Source of the DNA: DATEHQ01 sp035279525
GTDB taxonomy: Bacteria; Chloroflexota; Dormibacteria; Dormibacterales; Dormibacteraceae
NCBI GenBank assembly: GCA_035279525.1
Contig: DATEHQ010000027.1
Coordinates: forward strand, 1 to 17,366
Length of the DNA stretch: 17,366 nt
Direction: 5' to 3'
The translations under genes were made by a program, and so were the position numbers. The notes beneath the pieces were generated by a model. It was not told the origin of the DNA. It worked only from the letters and a program-made list of their open reading frames with translations, and ran no database searches. Shown piece by piece: positions 6,211 to 13,545 of the stretch (within the stretch, counting starts at the first letter, position 1; each line of letters starts with the position of its first letter).

Positions 6211-6744
6211 GTGAGCACTGGGCGCCTGCGCCGGGCCGGCCGCGCCGCCGCCATCCTGGCGTGCTTCCTGTGGATGGCCGCGTGTGACCCTGTGATGGGG
6301 ACGGGCTCGGGGAGCCCGCCAGACCTTTCGCGGCTCATCCACGTGCAGCCGGATCTCCACGAGGTCGTGTTCACGCTGGAGGCCGGGTACCCGGCCGGCG
6401 ACTACCAGTTCAACTACGACGGCTACGGCAACGGCGTTCTTGTCGTGACGGTGCCCCTCGGCTGGCAGGCGACGATCCAGTGCGAGAACCGGGGCACGGT
6501 CCCGAACTCGTGCGCGGTGGTCGCCGGGAAGAACGACGCCGCACCGCTCGATCCGGCCTGGTCGACGCCCAACCCGACGGTGGGCCTCGACCCCGGCCAG
6601 TCGGCGAGCTTCGACTTCACGCCGCGGAACGTGGGCAGCTACCGCATCGCATCGCTGGTCGACGGCCACGAGGCGAGCGGCGCCTGGGCGGACCTCGAGC
6701 TGCGGGCCGGCGGCAGTCCATCCCTGACCGCGCCGGGCGGCTGA
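6211..6744 (+). CDS. Sulfocyanin-like cupredoxin lipoprotein lacking most copper ligands
   Basis: 177 residues. A basic N-terminus, hydrophobic core and lipobox MAAC (Cys25) mark a lipoprotein. The mature domain follows the sulfocyanin/SoxE pattern: FNYDGYGNGVLVVTVPLGW (67-85), ENRGTVPNSCAVV (92-104), then YRIASLVDGHEASGAW (144-159). Sulfocyanins carry copper through a His in the PH motif plus a Cys, His and Met in the last strand. Column by column these are Asn99, Ser148, His153 and Ala158 here, so only one ligand remains and blue-copper electron transfer is unlikely. Cys91 and Cys101 might form a disulfide. The start is GTG 6211, 19 bases from the divergent membrane-protein start; GGGG at 6197-6200 is a weak ribosome-binding site. 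A binding or structural role is inferred. Confidence 0.72.
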   Translation: MSTGRLRRAGRAAAILACFLWMAACDPVMGTGSGSPPDLSRLIHVQPDLHEVVFTLEAGYPAGDYQFNYDGYGNGVLVVTVPLGWQATIQCENRGTVPNSCAVVAGKNDAAPLDPAWSTPNPTVGLDPGQSASFDFTPRNVGSYRIASLVDGHEASGAWADLELRAGGSPSLTAPGG

Positions 6745-6781
6745 GGAAAAACGCGGCCCAGGCATTACATTGGCGCCAGAG

Positions 6782-7240
6782 ATGGGTCACCTCGATTCAT
6801 TCCGTTCGCTGCCCACGTTCGGCCCGGACAAGTCCGGGCTCAGCGCCATGGCGAAGAAGCTCCGGCTCCTCGGCGATCACCATGTCGCCGTGCTCAACGC
6901 ACCGGCCGGTTATCTCGATTCGCTCAAGCCTGGGCCCGCGCGGATCGACGCGGACCTCCAGCCAAAGGAGGCCTATGACGCGGTCCAGCTCTTCGTCAAC
7001 GGCACCGACGAGCTGCGTCGCCTGGGACCGCCCGCGATCCGGGCGGTGAAGCCGAACGGCCTCCTGTGGATCACCTACCCGAAGGGCGGCCAGACCCGCG
7101 GCGTGACCGACCTGCCCGCGACGCCGTGGTGGATGAAGCGTGACGTGCTCGGCGACATCACGTCCGAGCGCGGCTACAAGCCGATCGCATTCGTCGCGGT
7201 CGATGAGAACTGGACCGCGTTGAGGTTCAAGCGCGTCTGA
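6782..7240 (+). CDS. DUF3052-like protein of unknown function
   Basis: 152 residues, soluble. The pattern KKLRLLGDHHVAVLNAPAGY, then YDAVQLFVNGTDEL, AVKPNGLLWITYPKGG and a final VDENWTALRFKR resembles the small Rossmann-like DUF3052-type proteins seen next to unrelated genes in Actinomycetota and Chloroflexota. The Pfam name is from memory of the pattern and should be treated as tentative. No catalytic residues are evident. ATG 6782 is used; ATG 6848, at the conserved core, is the alternative. TACATT (6766-6771) is a possible -10 box. The stop TGA (7238-7240) overlaps the probable start of the metallophosphoesterase, so the two genes are likely coupled. Confidence 0.68.
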   Translation: MGHLDSFRSLPTFGPDKSGLSAMAKKLRLLGDHHVAVLNAPAGYLDSLKPGPARIDADLQPKEAYDAVQLFVNGTDELRRLGPPAIRAVKPNGLLWITYPKGGQTRGVTDLPATPWWMKRDVLGDITSERGYKPIAFVAVDENWTALRFKRV

Positions 7241-7875
7241 CGCGAATCCTCGCGGTCGCTGACGAAGTCGACGAGTCGCTGTACACAGACAAGCTCAGGA
7301 GCCTGCGACCGGACCTCGTGCTCGCCTGCGGCGACCTCCCGTTCGACTACCTCGAGAACCTGGTCAGCCGGTTGGACGTGCCGCTGCTGTACGTCCCGGG
7401 CAACCACGACCCCAGCCTCAAGACTCCGGACCAGACGTTCATCCCTCTGCGGCCCGATGTGCCCGTCACCGGGCCGGAGGGATGCCAGAACATCGACGGG
7501 CGCGTCGTCGAGGTCTGCGGACTGCGCATCGCGGGTCTTGGTGGCAGCCTGCGCTACAAGCGCGGGGCCAACCAGTACACGCAGGCCCAGATGCGCTGGC
7601 GCGTGCTCAGCCTCGAGCTGCGCATCCGTCTGCGGCCCGTCAAGCACGGACGAAAGCTCGACCTGGTGGTCACCCACGCGCCACCTTTCGGCCTCGCCGA
7701 GCCGGCGGACGCCGCGCATGTCGGCTTCTCCGCATTCCTCCGTTTGATCCAGGCATTCCATCCGCTGCTGGTCGTGCATGGGCACATCCACCCCTACGGC
7801 CGGACGGTGCCGGAGCGGCGCGTCGGCACGACGCGTGTCGTGAACGCCATCCCGTCCCGCCTGATCGAGGTCTAG
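7237..7875 (+). CDS. Metallophosphoesterase (calcineurin-like), probable CTG start
   Basis: About 212 residues of the two-metal phosphoesterase fold. Motifs in order: RILAVADEVD (3-12), LACGDLP (29-35), VPGNHDP (53-59), VVTHAPPFG and VHGHIHPYG, i.e. the D, GD, GNHD, TH and GHxH signatures. The first motif normally reads D-x-H; here Asp9 is followed by Glu-Val, so one His ligand is missing, as in some Icc-related subgroups. The first ATG/GTG/TTG in frame is GTG 7318, but that would remove the first strand and motif. The coding pattern runs on upstream to CTG 7237, which overlaps the previous gene's TGA, so a CTG start with coupled translation is proposed. The substrate (nucleotide, nucleic acid or phosphodiester) is unknown. 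Confidence 0.8.
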   Translation: MTRILAVADEVDESLYTDKLRSLRPDLVLACGDLPFDYLENLVSRLDVPLLYVPGNHDPSLKTPDQTFIPLRPDVPVTGPEGCQNIDGRVVEVCGLRIAGLGGSLRYKRGANQYTQAQMRWRVLSLELRIRLRPVKHGRKLDLVVTHAPPFGLAEPADAAHVGFSAFLRLIQAFHPLLVVHGHIHPYGRTVPERRVGTTRVVNAIPSRLIEV

Positions 7876-8822
7876 AGGGAGAGCTTCACCCCGACGCCCT
7901 GCCTCATCGCCCGGTCGTACACCAGCCGCGCCGCCGCCGCGTCCTCGACGGCAAACCCGGTCGACTTGTAAAGGGTGATCTCGTCGCGGGTCCGTCGCCC
8001 CTGGTGCTTGCCCGCCAGCACCTCGCCCACCTCAGTGAGCGAGCCGGCGTCGATTCCCTGCAGCTCGCTCGCGCCCGCGGGCGGCGCGTTGGTTGCCGCG
8101 CCGCGCCACTCGACGAAAACGCGGCTTGCCGCGACCGTCTCCGCATCGACCTCTGGACCCCAGGTGCCGCCGACGGAGCTGACGTGCGCGCCGGGGGCGA
8201 GCCAGGCGCGATGGAGCACCGGCTCGCGTGCGTCGGTGCAGCACGCGACGACGTCGGCGCCCTGGACCGCAGACTGGAAAGAGTCCGCGACATGTGCCGC
8301 GGGGTGACGCTGCGCCAGGGCGGCCGCATGCTCGCGATTGCGCGAAGCGACACGTATCTCCTTGAAGTCGCGCACCAGCGCAAACGTGTCCAGGTGCGAC
8401 GAGCCCTGAACGCCCGCGCCCAGGATGGCGAGCACCGAGGCGTCATCGCGCGCGAGAGCTCGCGCCGCCACAGCCGCCGCTCCGCCTGTGCGCATGGCCG
8501 TGATGTACGTGCCGTCCATCAGCGCGAGGGGTGATCCATCGTGCTCGTCGAAGATGGCGATGAGACCCTGGTGCGACGGCAGCCCGCGCTCGTGGTTGCC
8601 TGGGAACACCGACACGAGCTTGACCTCGAGCGCAACTCCCGAGACGTATCCGGGCATCGCGCCGAGGATCCCGCGCTCGCCGGCCCGCGCCGCGACGCGC
8701 GGCGGCACCGAAGCTTTTCCCGTGGAGTAGGCGACGAGAGCGCGCTCCAGCGCATCGAGCATTTCTCTCAGATCGAGCAGCCGCTCCACGTCGGCGCGGC
8801 TCAGGTACAGCAGCTCACCCAC
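7872..8822 (-). CDS. Ornithine cyclodeaminase/mu-crystallin family NAD(P)-dependent oxidoreductase
   Basis: 316 residues. The fold is an N-terminal dimerisation/substrate domain and a Rossmann domain. Lys68 in ALEVKLVSVFPGN, Arg111 in AMRTGGAAAVA, the GAGVQG dinucleotide loop (135-140) and SSVGGTWGPEVDAETV are the family landmarks. True ornithine cyclodeaminases have a GGDCPGKTEL-like segment there; this one has GTWGPEVD, closer to alanine dehydrogenase, ketimine reductase or pyrroline-2-carboxylate reductase members. It probably reduces a cyclic imine or oxidises an amino acid. The start is GTG 8822 with no Shine-Dalgarno but a TATCAT box seven bases upstream. It is convergent with the phosphoesterase; both stop codons share one CTAG (7872-7875). 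Confidence 0.85.
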   Translation of the reverse strand: MGELLYLSRADVERLLDLREMLDALERALVAYSTGKASVPPRVAARAGERGILGAMPGYVSGVALEVKLVSVFPGNHERGLPSHQGLIAIFDEHDGSPLALMDGTYITAMRTGGAAAVAARALARDDASVLAILGAGVQGSSHLDTFALVRDFKEIRVASRNREHAAALAQRHPAAHVADSFQSAVQGADVVACCTDAREPVLHRAWLAPGAHVSSVGGTWGPEVDAETVAASRVFVEWRGAATNAPPAGASELQGIDAGSLTEVGEVLAGKHQGRRTRDEITLYKSTGFAVEDAAAARLVYDRAMRQGVGVKLSL

Positions 8823-8829
8823 CGCCGCG

Positions 8830-8835
8830 ATGATA
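8830..8835 (-). promoter_or_regulatory. Candidate -10 box for leaderless oxidoreductase transcript
   Basis: TATCAT on the minus strand ends seven bases before GTG 8822, the spacing that places the first transcribed base at or next to the start codon. The gap between the two divergent starts is only 20 bases, so no room is left for a normal leader on either side. Confidence 0.45.
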
Positions 8836-8842
8836 GAACGCG

Positions 8843-10039
8843 GTGCGCGAATTCCTCCGCAACGGACGGCTGATCACCCTCATGCTCGGCCACCTGACCG
8901 TCGACAGCTACGCCGGGGTGATCCCCGTGCTGTACCCGCTTTTGATCGGCCGCTTCTCGCTGAGCCTCGCCACGGTCGGCCTGGTGAGCCTCGCGTACAG
9001 CGGTACGGCAGCGCTGTCACAGCCCCTCTTCGGACTGCTCGCGGATCGTTTTGGCACCAGGTTCACGGGGCTCGCGCTGGTCTGGACCGCGCTCACGTTT
9101 TCGCTGGTGGGATTCGTGAACAACTTTCCGCTGCTGCTCGCGCTGGGCTGCGCGTCGGGACTTGGCTCAGGGTGCTTTCACCCGTTCGGAGCGCTGGATG
9201 TGCGAGCCCTGCTGCCTCTGTGGCGACGCAGCGCGGGCATGTCCGTCTACGTCACCGCCGGCACCGTCGGCATCGCCGTCGGGCCGCTGATCGGCATCGT
9301 CGCCTTCCACTTCTTCGGCACCCCCGGCACTGGGCTCCTCTTCGTCCCCGGCCTCGTCACCGGTGGATACCTGCTCTGGCGCATGCGCGGCCAGGTGACG
9401 TCCGCGGCCGGCCGGGTCAGGGCGGCGGCGACATCGCGGGTGCCTGTGTTCGCGCTGGCTGTGGTGATCGGCGTCATGATGTCGCGCAGCTGGACGGTGA
9501 ACGTCTACCAGGCCTTCACGCCGACCTGGTACAAGCTGCTCGGTTACGGGCCGGCGTTCTACGGTCCGCTGGCCACGACCCTGGTCCTGGCCAGCGCCGC
9601 GGGGACGGTCGGCTGCGGCACTCTCGCCGACCGCTACGGACGGCGCACCGTCATCCTGGCCACGCTCGTCCTGAGCATCCCGGCGATCCTGCTCTTCACG
9701 ATGTTTCCAGGCCCGTGGGCGTTCGCCAGCGCGATCCTCATCGGTTTTCTCGCCGCCTCGACGGCTCCCTTGATGCTGCTCATGGCGCAGCAGCTCATGT
9801 CGGCGAGGGCCGGCCTCGCGTCCGGGCTCGTGATGGGCCTGGGCTTTGTCACGGGCGCGATCGGCGTGCCGATCAACGGGGCGATCGCGGACAGGATCGG
9901 CCTGCAAAGATCGCTGATGACCCACGTCATCCTTGTCATCGTCACGATCGCCATCGCCTGGTTTCTGCCCAGAGAGGACGAGATGGAGCGCCACTCCGCC
10001 GCGCAGGCGCGCGTGCTCGCGAGCGTGCCCGAGCCATGA
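8843..10039 (+). CDS. MFS transporter, fosmidomycin-resistance (Fsr)-like
   Basis: 398 residues with about 12 hydrophobic helices in two halves. GHLTVDSYAGVIPVLYPLL (15-34) matches the first helix of Fsr-type drug exporters, and LADRFGTRFTG and LADRYGRRTVI are the loop 2-3 and loop 8-9 MFS signatures (D-R-x-G-R/T-R). It is an inner-membrane proton-driven exporter of a small molecule; the substrate is not predictable. The start is GTG 8843, 20 bases from the divergent oxidoreductase start, with no Shine-Dalgarno, so a leaderless message is likely. The downstream protease gene starts seven bases after its stop, suggesting co-transcription. Confidence 0.88.
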   Translation: MREFLRNGRLITLMLGHLTVDSYAGVIPVLYPLLIGRFSLSLATVGLVSLAYSGTAALSQPLFGLLADRFGTRFTGLALVWTALTFSLVGFVNNFPLLLALGCASGLGSGCFHPFGALDVRALLPLWRRSAGMSVYVTAGTVGIAVGPLIGIVAFHFFGTPGTGLLFVPGLVTGGYLLWRMRGQVTSAAGRVRAAATSRVPVFALAVVIGVMMSRSWTVNVYQAFTPTWYKLLGYGPAFYGPLATTLVLASAAGTVGCGTLADRYGRRTVILATLVLSIPAILLFTMFPGPWAFASAILIGFLAASTAPLMLLMAQQLMSARAGLASGLVMGLGFVTGAIGVPINGAIADRIGLQRSLMTHVILVIVTIAIAWFLPREDEMERHSAAQARVLASVPEP

Positions 10040-10046
10040 GCGTCCC

Positions 10047-10958
10047 ATGTCGCTGACGACCGACGACCAGATCGAGCTGGACGTCCACGACGACGCGGCC
10101 GGGCTCGCCAGGCTCTTCACGCTGCCGGCCGCCTCGCGGCTCGAGGCACTGGCCGAGCTGCGGGGCATCTCCACGTTCGACGAGGTGCCGATGCGGATGC
10201 TGAAGCAGATCCACGAGCAGGGCGACGGCTTTCGCGTCCACGTCGACGACCCGCGCTACGCGCCCGCGCTGAAGCGCCTCGTCGAGGCCGACGCATGGGG
10301 ACAGCTGCGCCGCGAGCTGGCGCGAGCCTGGGAGTACCAGCGCTCGGTTCTTCCTGGCATCCGGCACCCGGACAGGGTGGAGGTGGTGCTCACCCTCGGC
10401 AATCCAGACGATCCGATCTTCATGGAGCGCACGCTCGGCTACTACGGGATGGGTGCCACGCCCGGCACCATCTGGCTCGTCGCGTGGCCGACCGAGTACA
10501 ACCTGCCGAGGATCGGCGCGTGCGGCGTGCACGAGCTGGCGCACAACCTGCGGACGCCGAACGTCGACGGCGCATTCGACCTGGCCGAGTGGATCGTCCA
10601 CGAAGGCCTGGCTGAGGCTTTCACGGTCGAGGTGTGTGGACCGGACTCCACCGGGGCCTGGTACGCGGCGGTCACCGGCGACGCCCTCGACGACGCCTAC
10701 GAGACGGTCACCGGCGCATTCGGCACGGGTCGCTCCTTCGCGGACTGGAGCCCATTCGTGCTCGGTGACGAGGTGGCACGGCGCGTGGGCGCGACTCCGG
10801 CGGGCGTGCCGCACATGGGCGGCTACGCCGTCGGCCGCTTGATCGTCGAGCGCTACCTCAAAGCGACCGGCCTGCGGGCGGCGCAGGCGATCGTGCATCC
10901 GTCGTCCGAGATCCTGGCGGGGGCGGGAGTACCCACAGCCCGACCGCGTACGCGGTGA
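10047..10958 (+). CDS. DUF2268-type putative zinc metalloprotease
   Basis: 303 residues. The zincin motif HELAHN (162-167, HExxH) sits in GACGVHELAHNLR, and WIVHEGLAEAF (182-192) supplies the downstream Glu, the usual third ligand region of DUF2268 proteins. MGGYAVGRLIVERYL and PSSEILAGAG near the C-terminus are the family's closing elements. No signal peptide is seen, so it is probably cytosolic. ATG 10047 is used; the ATG at 10036 belongs to another frame that stops at once. The last 101 bases overlap the 3' end of the convergent membrane-protein gene. The physiological substrate is unknown. Confidence 0.8.
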   Translation: MSLTTDDQIELDVHDDAAGLARLFTLPAASRLEALAELRGISTFDEVPMRMLKQIHEQGDGFRVHVDDPRYAPALKRLVEADAWGQLRRELARAWEYQRSVLPGIRHPDRVEVVLTLGNPDDPIFMERTLGYYGMGATPGTIWLVAWPTEYNLPRIGACGVHELAHNLRTPNVDGAFDLAEWIVHEGLAEAFTVEVCGPDSTGAWYAAVTGDALDDAYETVTGAFGTGRSFADWSPFVLGDEVARRVGATPAGVPHMGGYAVGRLIVERYLKATGLRAAQAIVHPSSEILAGAGVPTARPRTR

Positions 10959-11373
10959 CGGCGATGGCGAAGAAGGTCGCCATGAGCATCGAGCTGAAGT
11001 CTTCGTGGTAGTTCAGGTAGCTCCCGCCGTTGAAGCCGGCGCTGAGAATGGCGAGCGCGCCGATCACAGTCGCGACGATCGTCGGCCGGTGGTGCGAGCG
11101 GATCGCCGGGACGAGCAGCCGGAATCCCAGGATGACGGCGAGCAGACCCACGATCGCATGCAGGACGAGGAGGATCGGTCCGTGAAGGATCGCCCATGTG
11201 ACGCTCTGCGCGACTCCCGTGAAGTACTCGGGCGGATGGGCGCCGGGGTGCTCGCGCGGTACCGTGACGAAGAGGTTGGTGGCGATTCCGAGCATGAACT
11301 GGATCATCAGCGCGATCACGGTGCCCAGGTATCCCCGCCTTAGCTCACGCCACATCGGTCGGTAGGATCGCAT
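10858..11373 (-). CDS. Hypothetical four-TM membrane protein
   Basis: About 171 residues with four hydrophobic helices: GTVIALMIQFMLGIATNLFV, a helix with two His (AILHGPILLVLHAIVGLLAV), TIVATVIGALAILSAGF, and MLMATFFAIAVTAYAVGLWV. GGSYLNYHEDFSS between helices 3 and 4 looks like a conserved loop. The two in-membrane His, seven apart, could bind haem or metal, but no known cytochrome motif is complete. The final 25 residues (Pro/Arg/Ala-rich) are encoded antisense to the protease C-terminus. The start may be ATG 11373, whose codon overlaps the globin ATG in the shared CATG, or ATG 11355, leaving a 16-base gap. No good ribosome-binding site supports either. Confidence 0.65.
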   Translation of the reverse strand: MRSYRPMWRELRRGYLGTVIALMIQFMLGIATNLFVTVPREHPGAHPPEYFTGVAQSVTWAILHGPILLVLHAIVGLLAVILGFRLLVPAIRSHHRPTIVATVIGALAILSAGFNGGSYLNYHEDFSSMLMATFFAIAVTAYAVGLWVLPPPPGSRTTDARSPAPPAGRSL

Positions 11374-11752
11374 GAATCTCAACCGCAGTCTCTACGAGCT
11401 GGCGGGCGGTGAACGCACCTTCCGAGTGCTCGTCGAGCGGTTCTACGCGGCGGTCGCGACCGACCCGGTCCTGCGAGCCGTCTACCCGGAGGAGGACCTT
11501 GCCGGCGCGACCGATCGCCTGACGCTCTTCCCGATCCAGTACTGGGGCGGCCCCGCGACCTACAGCGAAAGGCGAGGCCATCCGCGGCTGCGGCTGCGAC
11601 ATCAGCCTTTCGCGATCGGCCAGAAAGAGCGCGACGCCTGGCTGCGCCACATGACAGCGGCGGTTGACTCCCTCGAGCTGGCGCCGGCCGTCCGCGGGGC
11701 GCTGCTCGACTACTTCGAGAAGGCCTCGACGGCGATGATCACCCGGTCTTAG
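11372..11752 (+). CDS. glbO: Group II truncated haemoglobin (GlbO-type)
   Basis: 126 residues, very close in pattern to mycobacterial GlbO. Visible haem-pocket residues are Tyr25 (B10) in VERFYAAV, Tyr38 (CD1) in AVYPEEDL, the QYWGGPATYSERRGHPRL block, the proximal His77 (F8) in RHQPF and Trp90 (G8) in ERDAWLRHM. These haem proteins bind O2, NO or peroxide and are linked to respiration or detoxification. AGGA lies four bases before ATG 11372. It is divergent from the four-TM protein gene, with overlapping start codons, and its last 14 bases overlap the convergent DUF2254-like gene. Confidence 0.93.
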   Translation: MNLNRSLYELAGGERTFRVLVERFYAAVATDPVLRAVYPEEDLAGATDRLTLFPIQYWGGPATYSERRGHPRLRLRHQPFAIGQKERDAWLRHMTAAVDSLELAPAVRGALLDYFEKASTAMITRS

Positions 11753-13493
11753 AGACCTCCGGCGTCGCAGGCGGGGGCGCGGCGTTGATCGGAATCTCGA
11801 GCGTCTCGAGCGTTTGGGTCCTGGCCACCGCGGGCGTGGGGACGGTGGGCGGGGGCTGGATCAGGTCCTTGTCGGCGACCGGCTGCTGCTCCGGCTCCAG
11901 CGACAAGCCGTGACCGGTGGCCTTGGCGCGGCGCAGCGCGGCGCGCAGCCGCGGGATCTGCTCACGCAGCGGCTGCTCCACCCAGTCGAACGCGATCACG
12001 CGCTCGTTGACCTCCCAGAACAAACCCGTGTGCATGGCCTCCATGCGGTCGAGCGCCGCGTCCACGAAATCCGGTGGGGCGGCCGCGATACCCTCGATCA
12101 GGACGCGAGCCACGTCGCGCTCGTCGGCGGCCATGGCCCAGAACGTGAGCTTGGCGACGCCCTTGAACAGGCCGTTGAGCCCGATCGGCCGGGCGTTGGG
12201 CATCAGCTCGAGCAGGTGGCGCACAAGCAAGCGGGCCAGGCGGCGCGAGACCTCGGGGTCGCGGGCGCGGGCTTCGATGGCGAGATCGGCCACGTCCTCC
12301 GCCGCGGCTCCGTAGATCGCGGGCATGCCCGCCTCGTCGAAGTGCCTTCCGTAGCGCAGCACATGTGACGCCGCATCGACAGCCAGGTCTGGGCGCCACT
12401 CGAGCGCGCCGATGGCGAAGCGCCGGTACTCGTTCATGATCCCCGAGGCGAAGGTTGGAGCGGAACGGTTGATCGCGACGCGCAGGTATGTGTTGAAGAA
12501 GCGAAGGCACAGCTCGGCGACCTCTGAGTCGCCGATGTCGATCGCTGCGAGCCCGACGTTTCGCGTCGCGACGGCGATCGAGTGCACAGCCTCTTTACGG
12601 TGCAGCGGAGTGAGGCCCACCATGTCGACGAAGAACGACATGACCGAGTAGGTGAACCAGGTGCGGGCGCGGTTCACCTCGGCGATGATCTGGTCTGACG
12701 CGCCGGGAAGCTCCGCGTGCCCGACCTTGAACCACTCGGGGCTGAACTTCTTTTTCAGGCTGAGGTAGTCGTCGGCCAGGAACTGACCCAGCACCTCGAT
12801 GCTCATCACGCAGACCGGCATGTCGCCCAGCTGGATGGAGCCGAACGCGATGTCGGTGACCTGCGCGATGGACGTCATCAGCGCGTCACGGTCCCGGCGG
12901 TCGTGGGTGTGCCGGCTTGCCGCTCGCAACTGGCGGACGGCGCGTCGCATGATGCCTTCGACCAGCGTCTCCGCGCGCATCACCTCGAAGATGTAGCCGA
13001 CGTAGGGGAACAGGATGGCGAAGTTGAGGAGCGCCAGGACCACGGCCAGCGCCACGCTCCATTTGGGCACGTAGGCGATGGTGACCTCGGAGCGGACGAG
13101 GAACGTATAGAGGATGGAGGCGAGCGCAAACCCGAGCACGAGCGCGTTGAGCACGTTGCGCGTGAAGATGCCGATGATGCGCGGTGAGTAGCGCGACGAC
13201 GTTCCCTGGATGCCGAACATCACGGCGACGATGACGATGCTCAGCGTCACGCCTTCGGCGCCGCCGGCCAGGCCGAGGGTGCCCGCGGCGGCGGACGGGT
13301 CGGGGTTGAAGATGTCGCCGATGGTCTTGTAGTGGGCGTCCAGGACCCCGAACAGGATGAACATCATCGACGTGACCGCGACCAGCGCCAGGCCCGAGAG
13401 CGCCGCCCCCGCCCAGCCGATCGAAGTCATGCGGTCTGAGCGCACCTGGACGCGATTGCGCGACTGGTCCGACATCAGCGCTGGGCTCGGCAC
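11739..13493 (-). CDS. DUF2254-like predicted membrane protein
   Basis: 584 residues. Four TM helices occupy about residues 25-175, and IQGTSSRYSPRIIGIF followed by a Leu-rich helix matches the QFSPRL-x-x-F element of the DUF2254 family. The remaining 400 residues are a soluble, helix-rich region (many short LAR/ALE-type amphipathic helices, repeat-like in places) ending in a Pro-rich tail. Function is unknown for the family; a channel or transporter with a large cytoplasmic domain is conceivable. The family name is from pattern recognition and the soluble part is longer than I expect. The start is GTG 13493 or ATG 13475; TAGGAT (13511-13506, minus strand) is a possible -10 box for either. 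Confidence 0.72.
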   Translation of the reverse strand: MPSPALMSDQSRNRVQVRSDRMTSIGWAGAALSGLALVAVTSMMFILFGVLDAHYKTIGDIFNPDPSAAAGTLGLAGGAEGVTLSIVIVAVMFGIQGTSSRYSPRIIGIFTRNVLNALVLGFALASILYTFLVRSEVTIAYVPKWSVALAVVLALLNFAILFPYVGYIFEVMRAETLVEGIMRRAVRQLRAASRHTHDRRDRDALMTSIAQVTDIAFGSIQLGDMPVCVMSIEVLGQFLADDYLSLKKKFSPEWFKVGHAELPGASDQIIAEVNRARTWFTYSVMSFFVDMVGLTPLHRKEAVHSIAVATRNVGLAAIDIGDSEVAELCLRFFNTYLRVAINRSAPTFASGIMNEYRRFAIGALEWRPDLAVDAASHVLRYGRHFDEAGMPAIYGAAAEDVADLAIEARARDPEVSRRLARLLVRHLLELMPNARPIGLNGLFKGVAKLTFWAMAADERDVARVLIEGIAAAPPDFVDAALDRMEAMHTGLFWEVNERVIAFDWVEQPLREQIPRLRAALRRAKATGHGLSLEPEQQPVADKDLIQPPPTVPTPAVARTQTLETLEIPINAAPPPATPEVSKTG

Positions 13494-13532
13494 ACGGCAG
13501 GGCCGATCCTAAGCAATTGACCGCGGGTTGGA

Positions 13533-13538
13533 TACAGT
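13533..13538 (+). promoter_or_regulatory. Candidate -10 box for leaderless HAD phosphatase transcript
   Basis: TACAGT (TANNNT) ends seven bases before GTG 13546, the leaderless spacing, and supports that start over TTG 13528, which would lie upstream of the transcript. A TTGACC at 13517-13522 is too close to serve as its -35. Confidence 0.4.
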
Positions 13539-13545
13539 TCCACGG

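Noticed and set aside
8830..10056. 408-residue open frame on the plus strand, one frame off the MFS gene
   Set aside because: Arg/His/Pro-rich composition with no hydrophobic pattern; it is a shadow of the transporter.
13517..13538. TTGACC and TACAGT as a complete sigma-70 promoter for the HAD gene
   Set aside because: The spacer is only 10 bases instead of about 17; only the -10-like box is kept.
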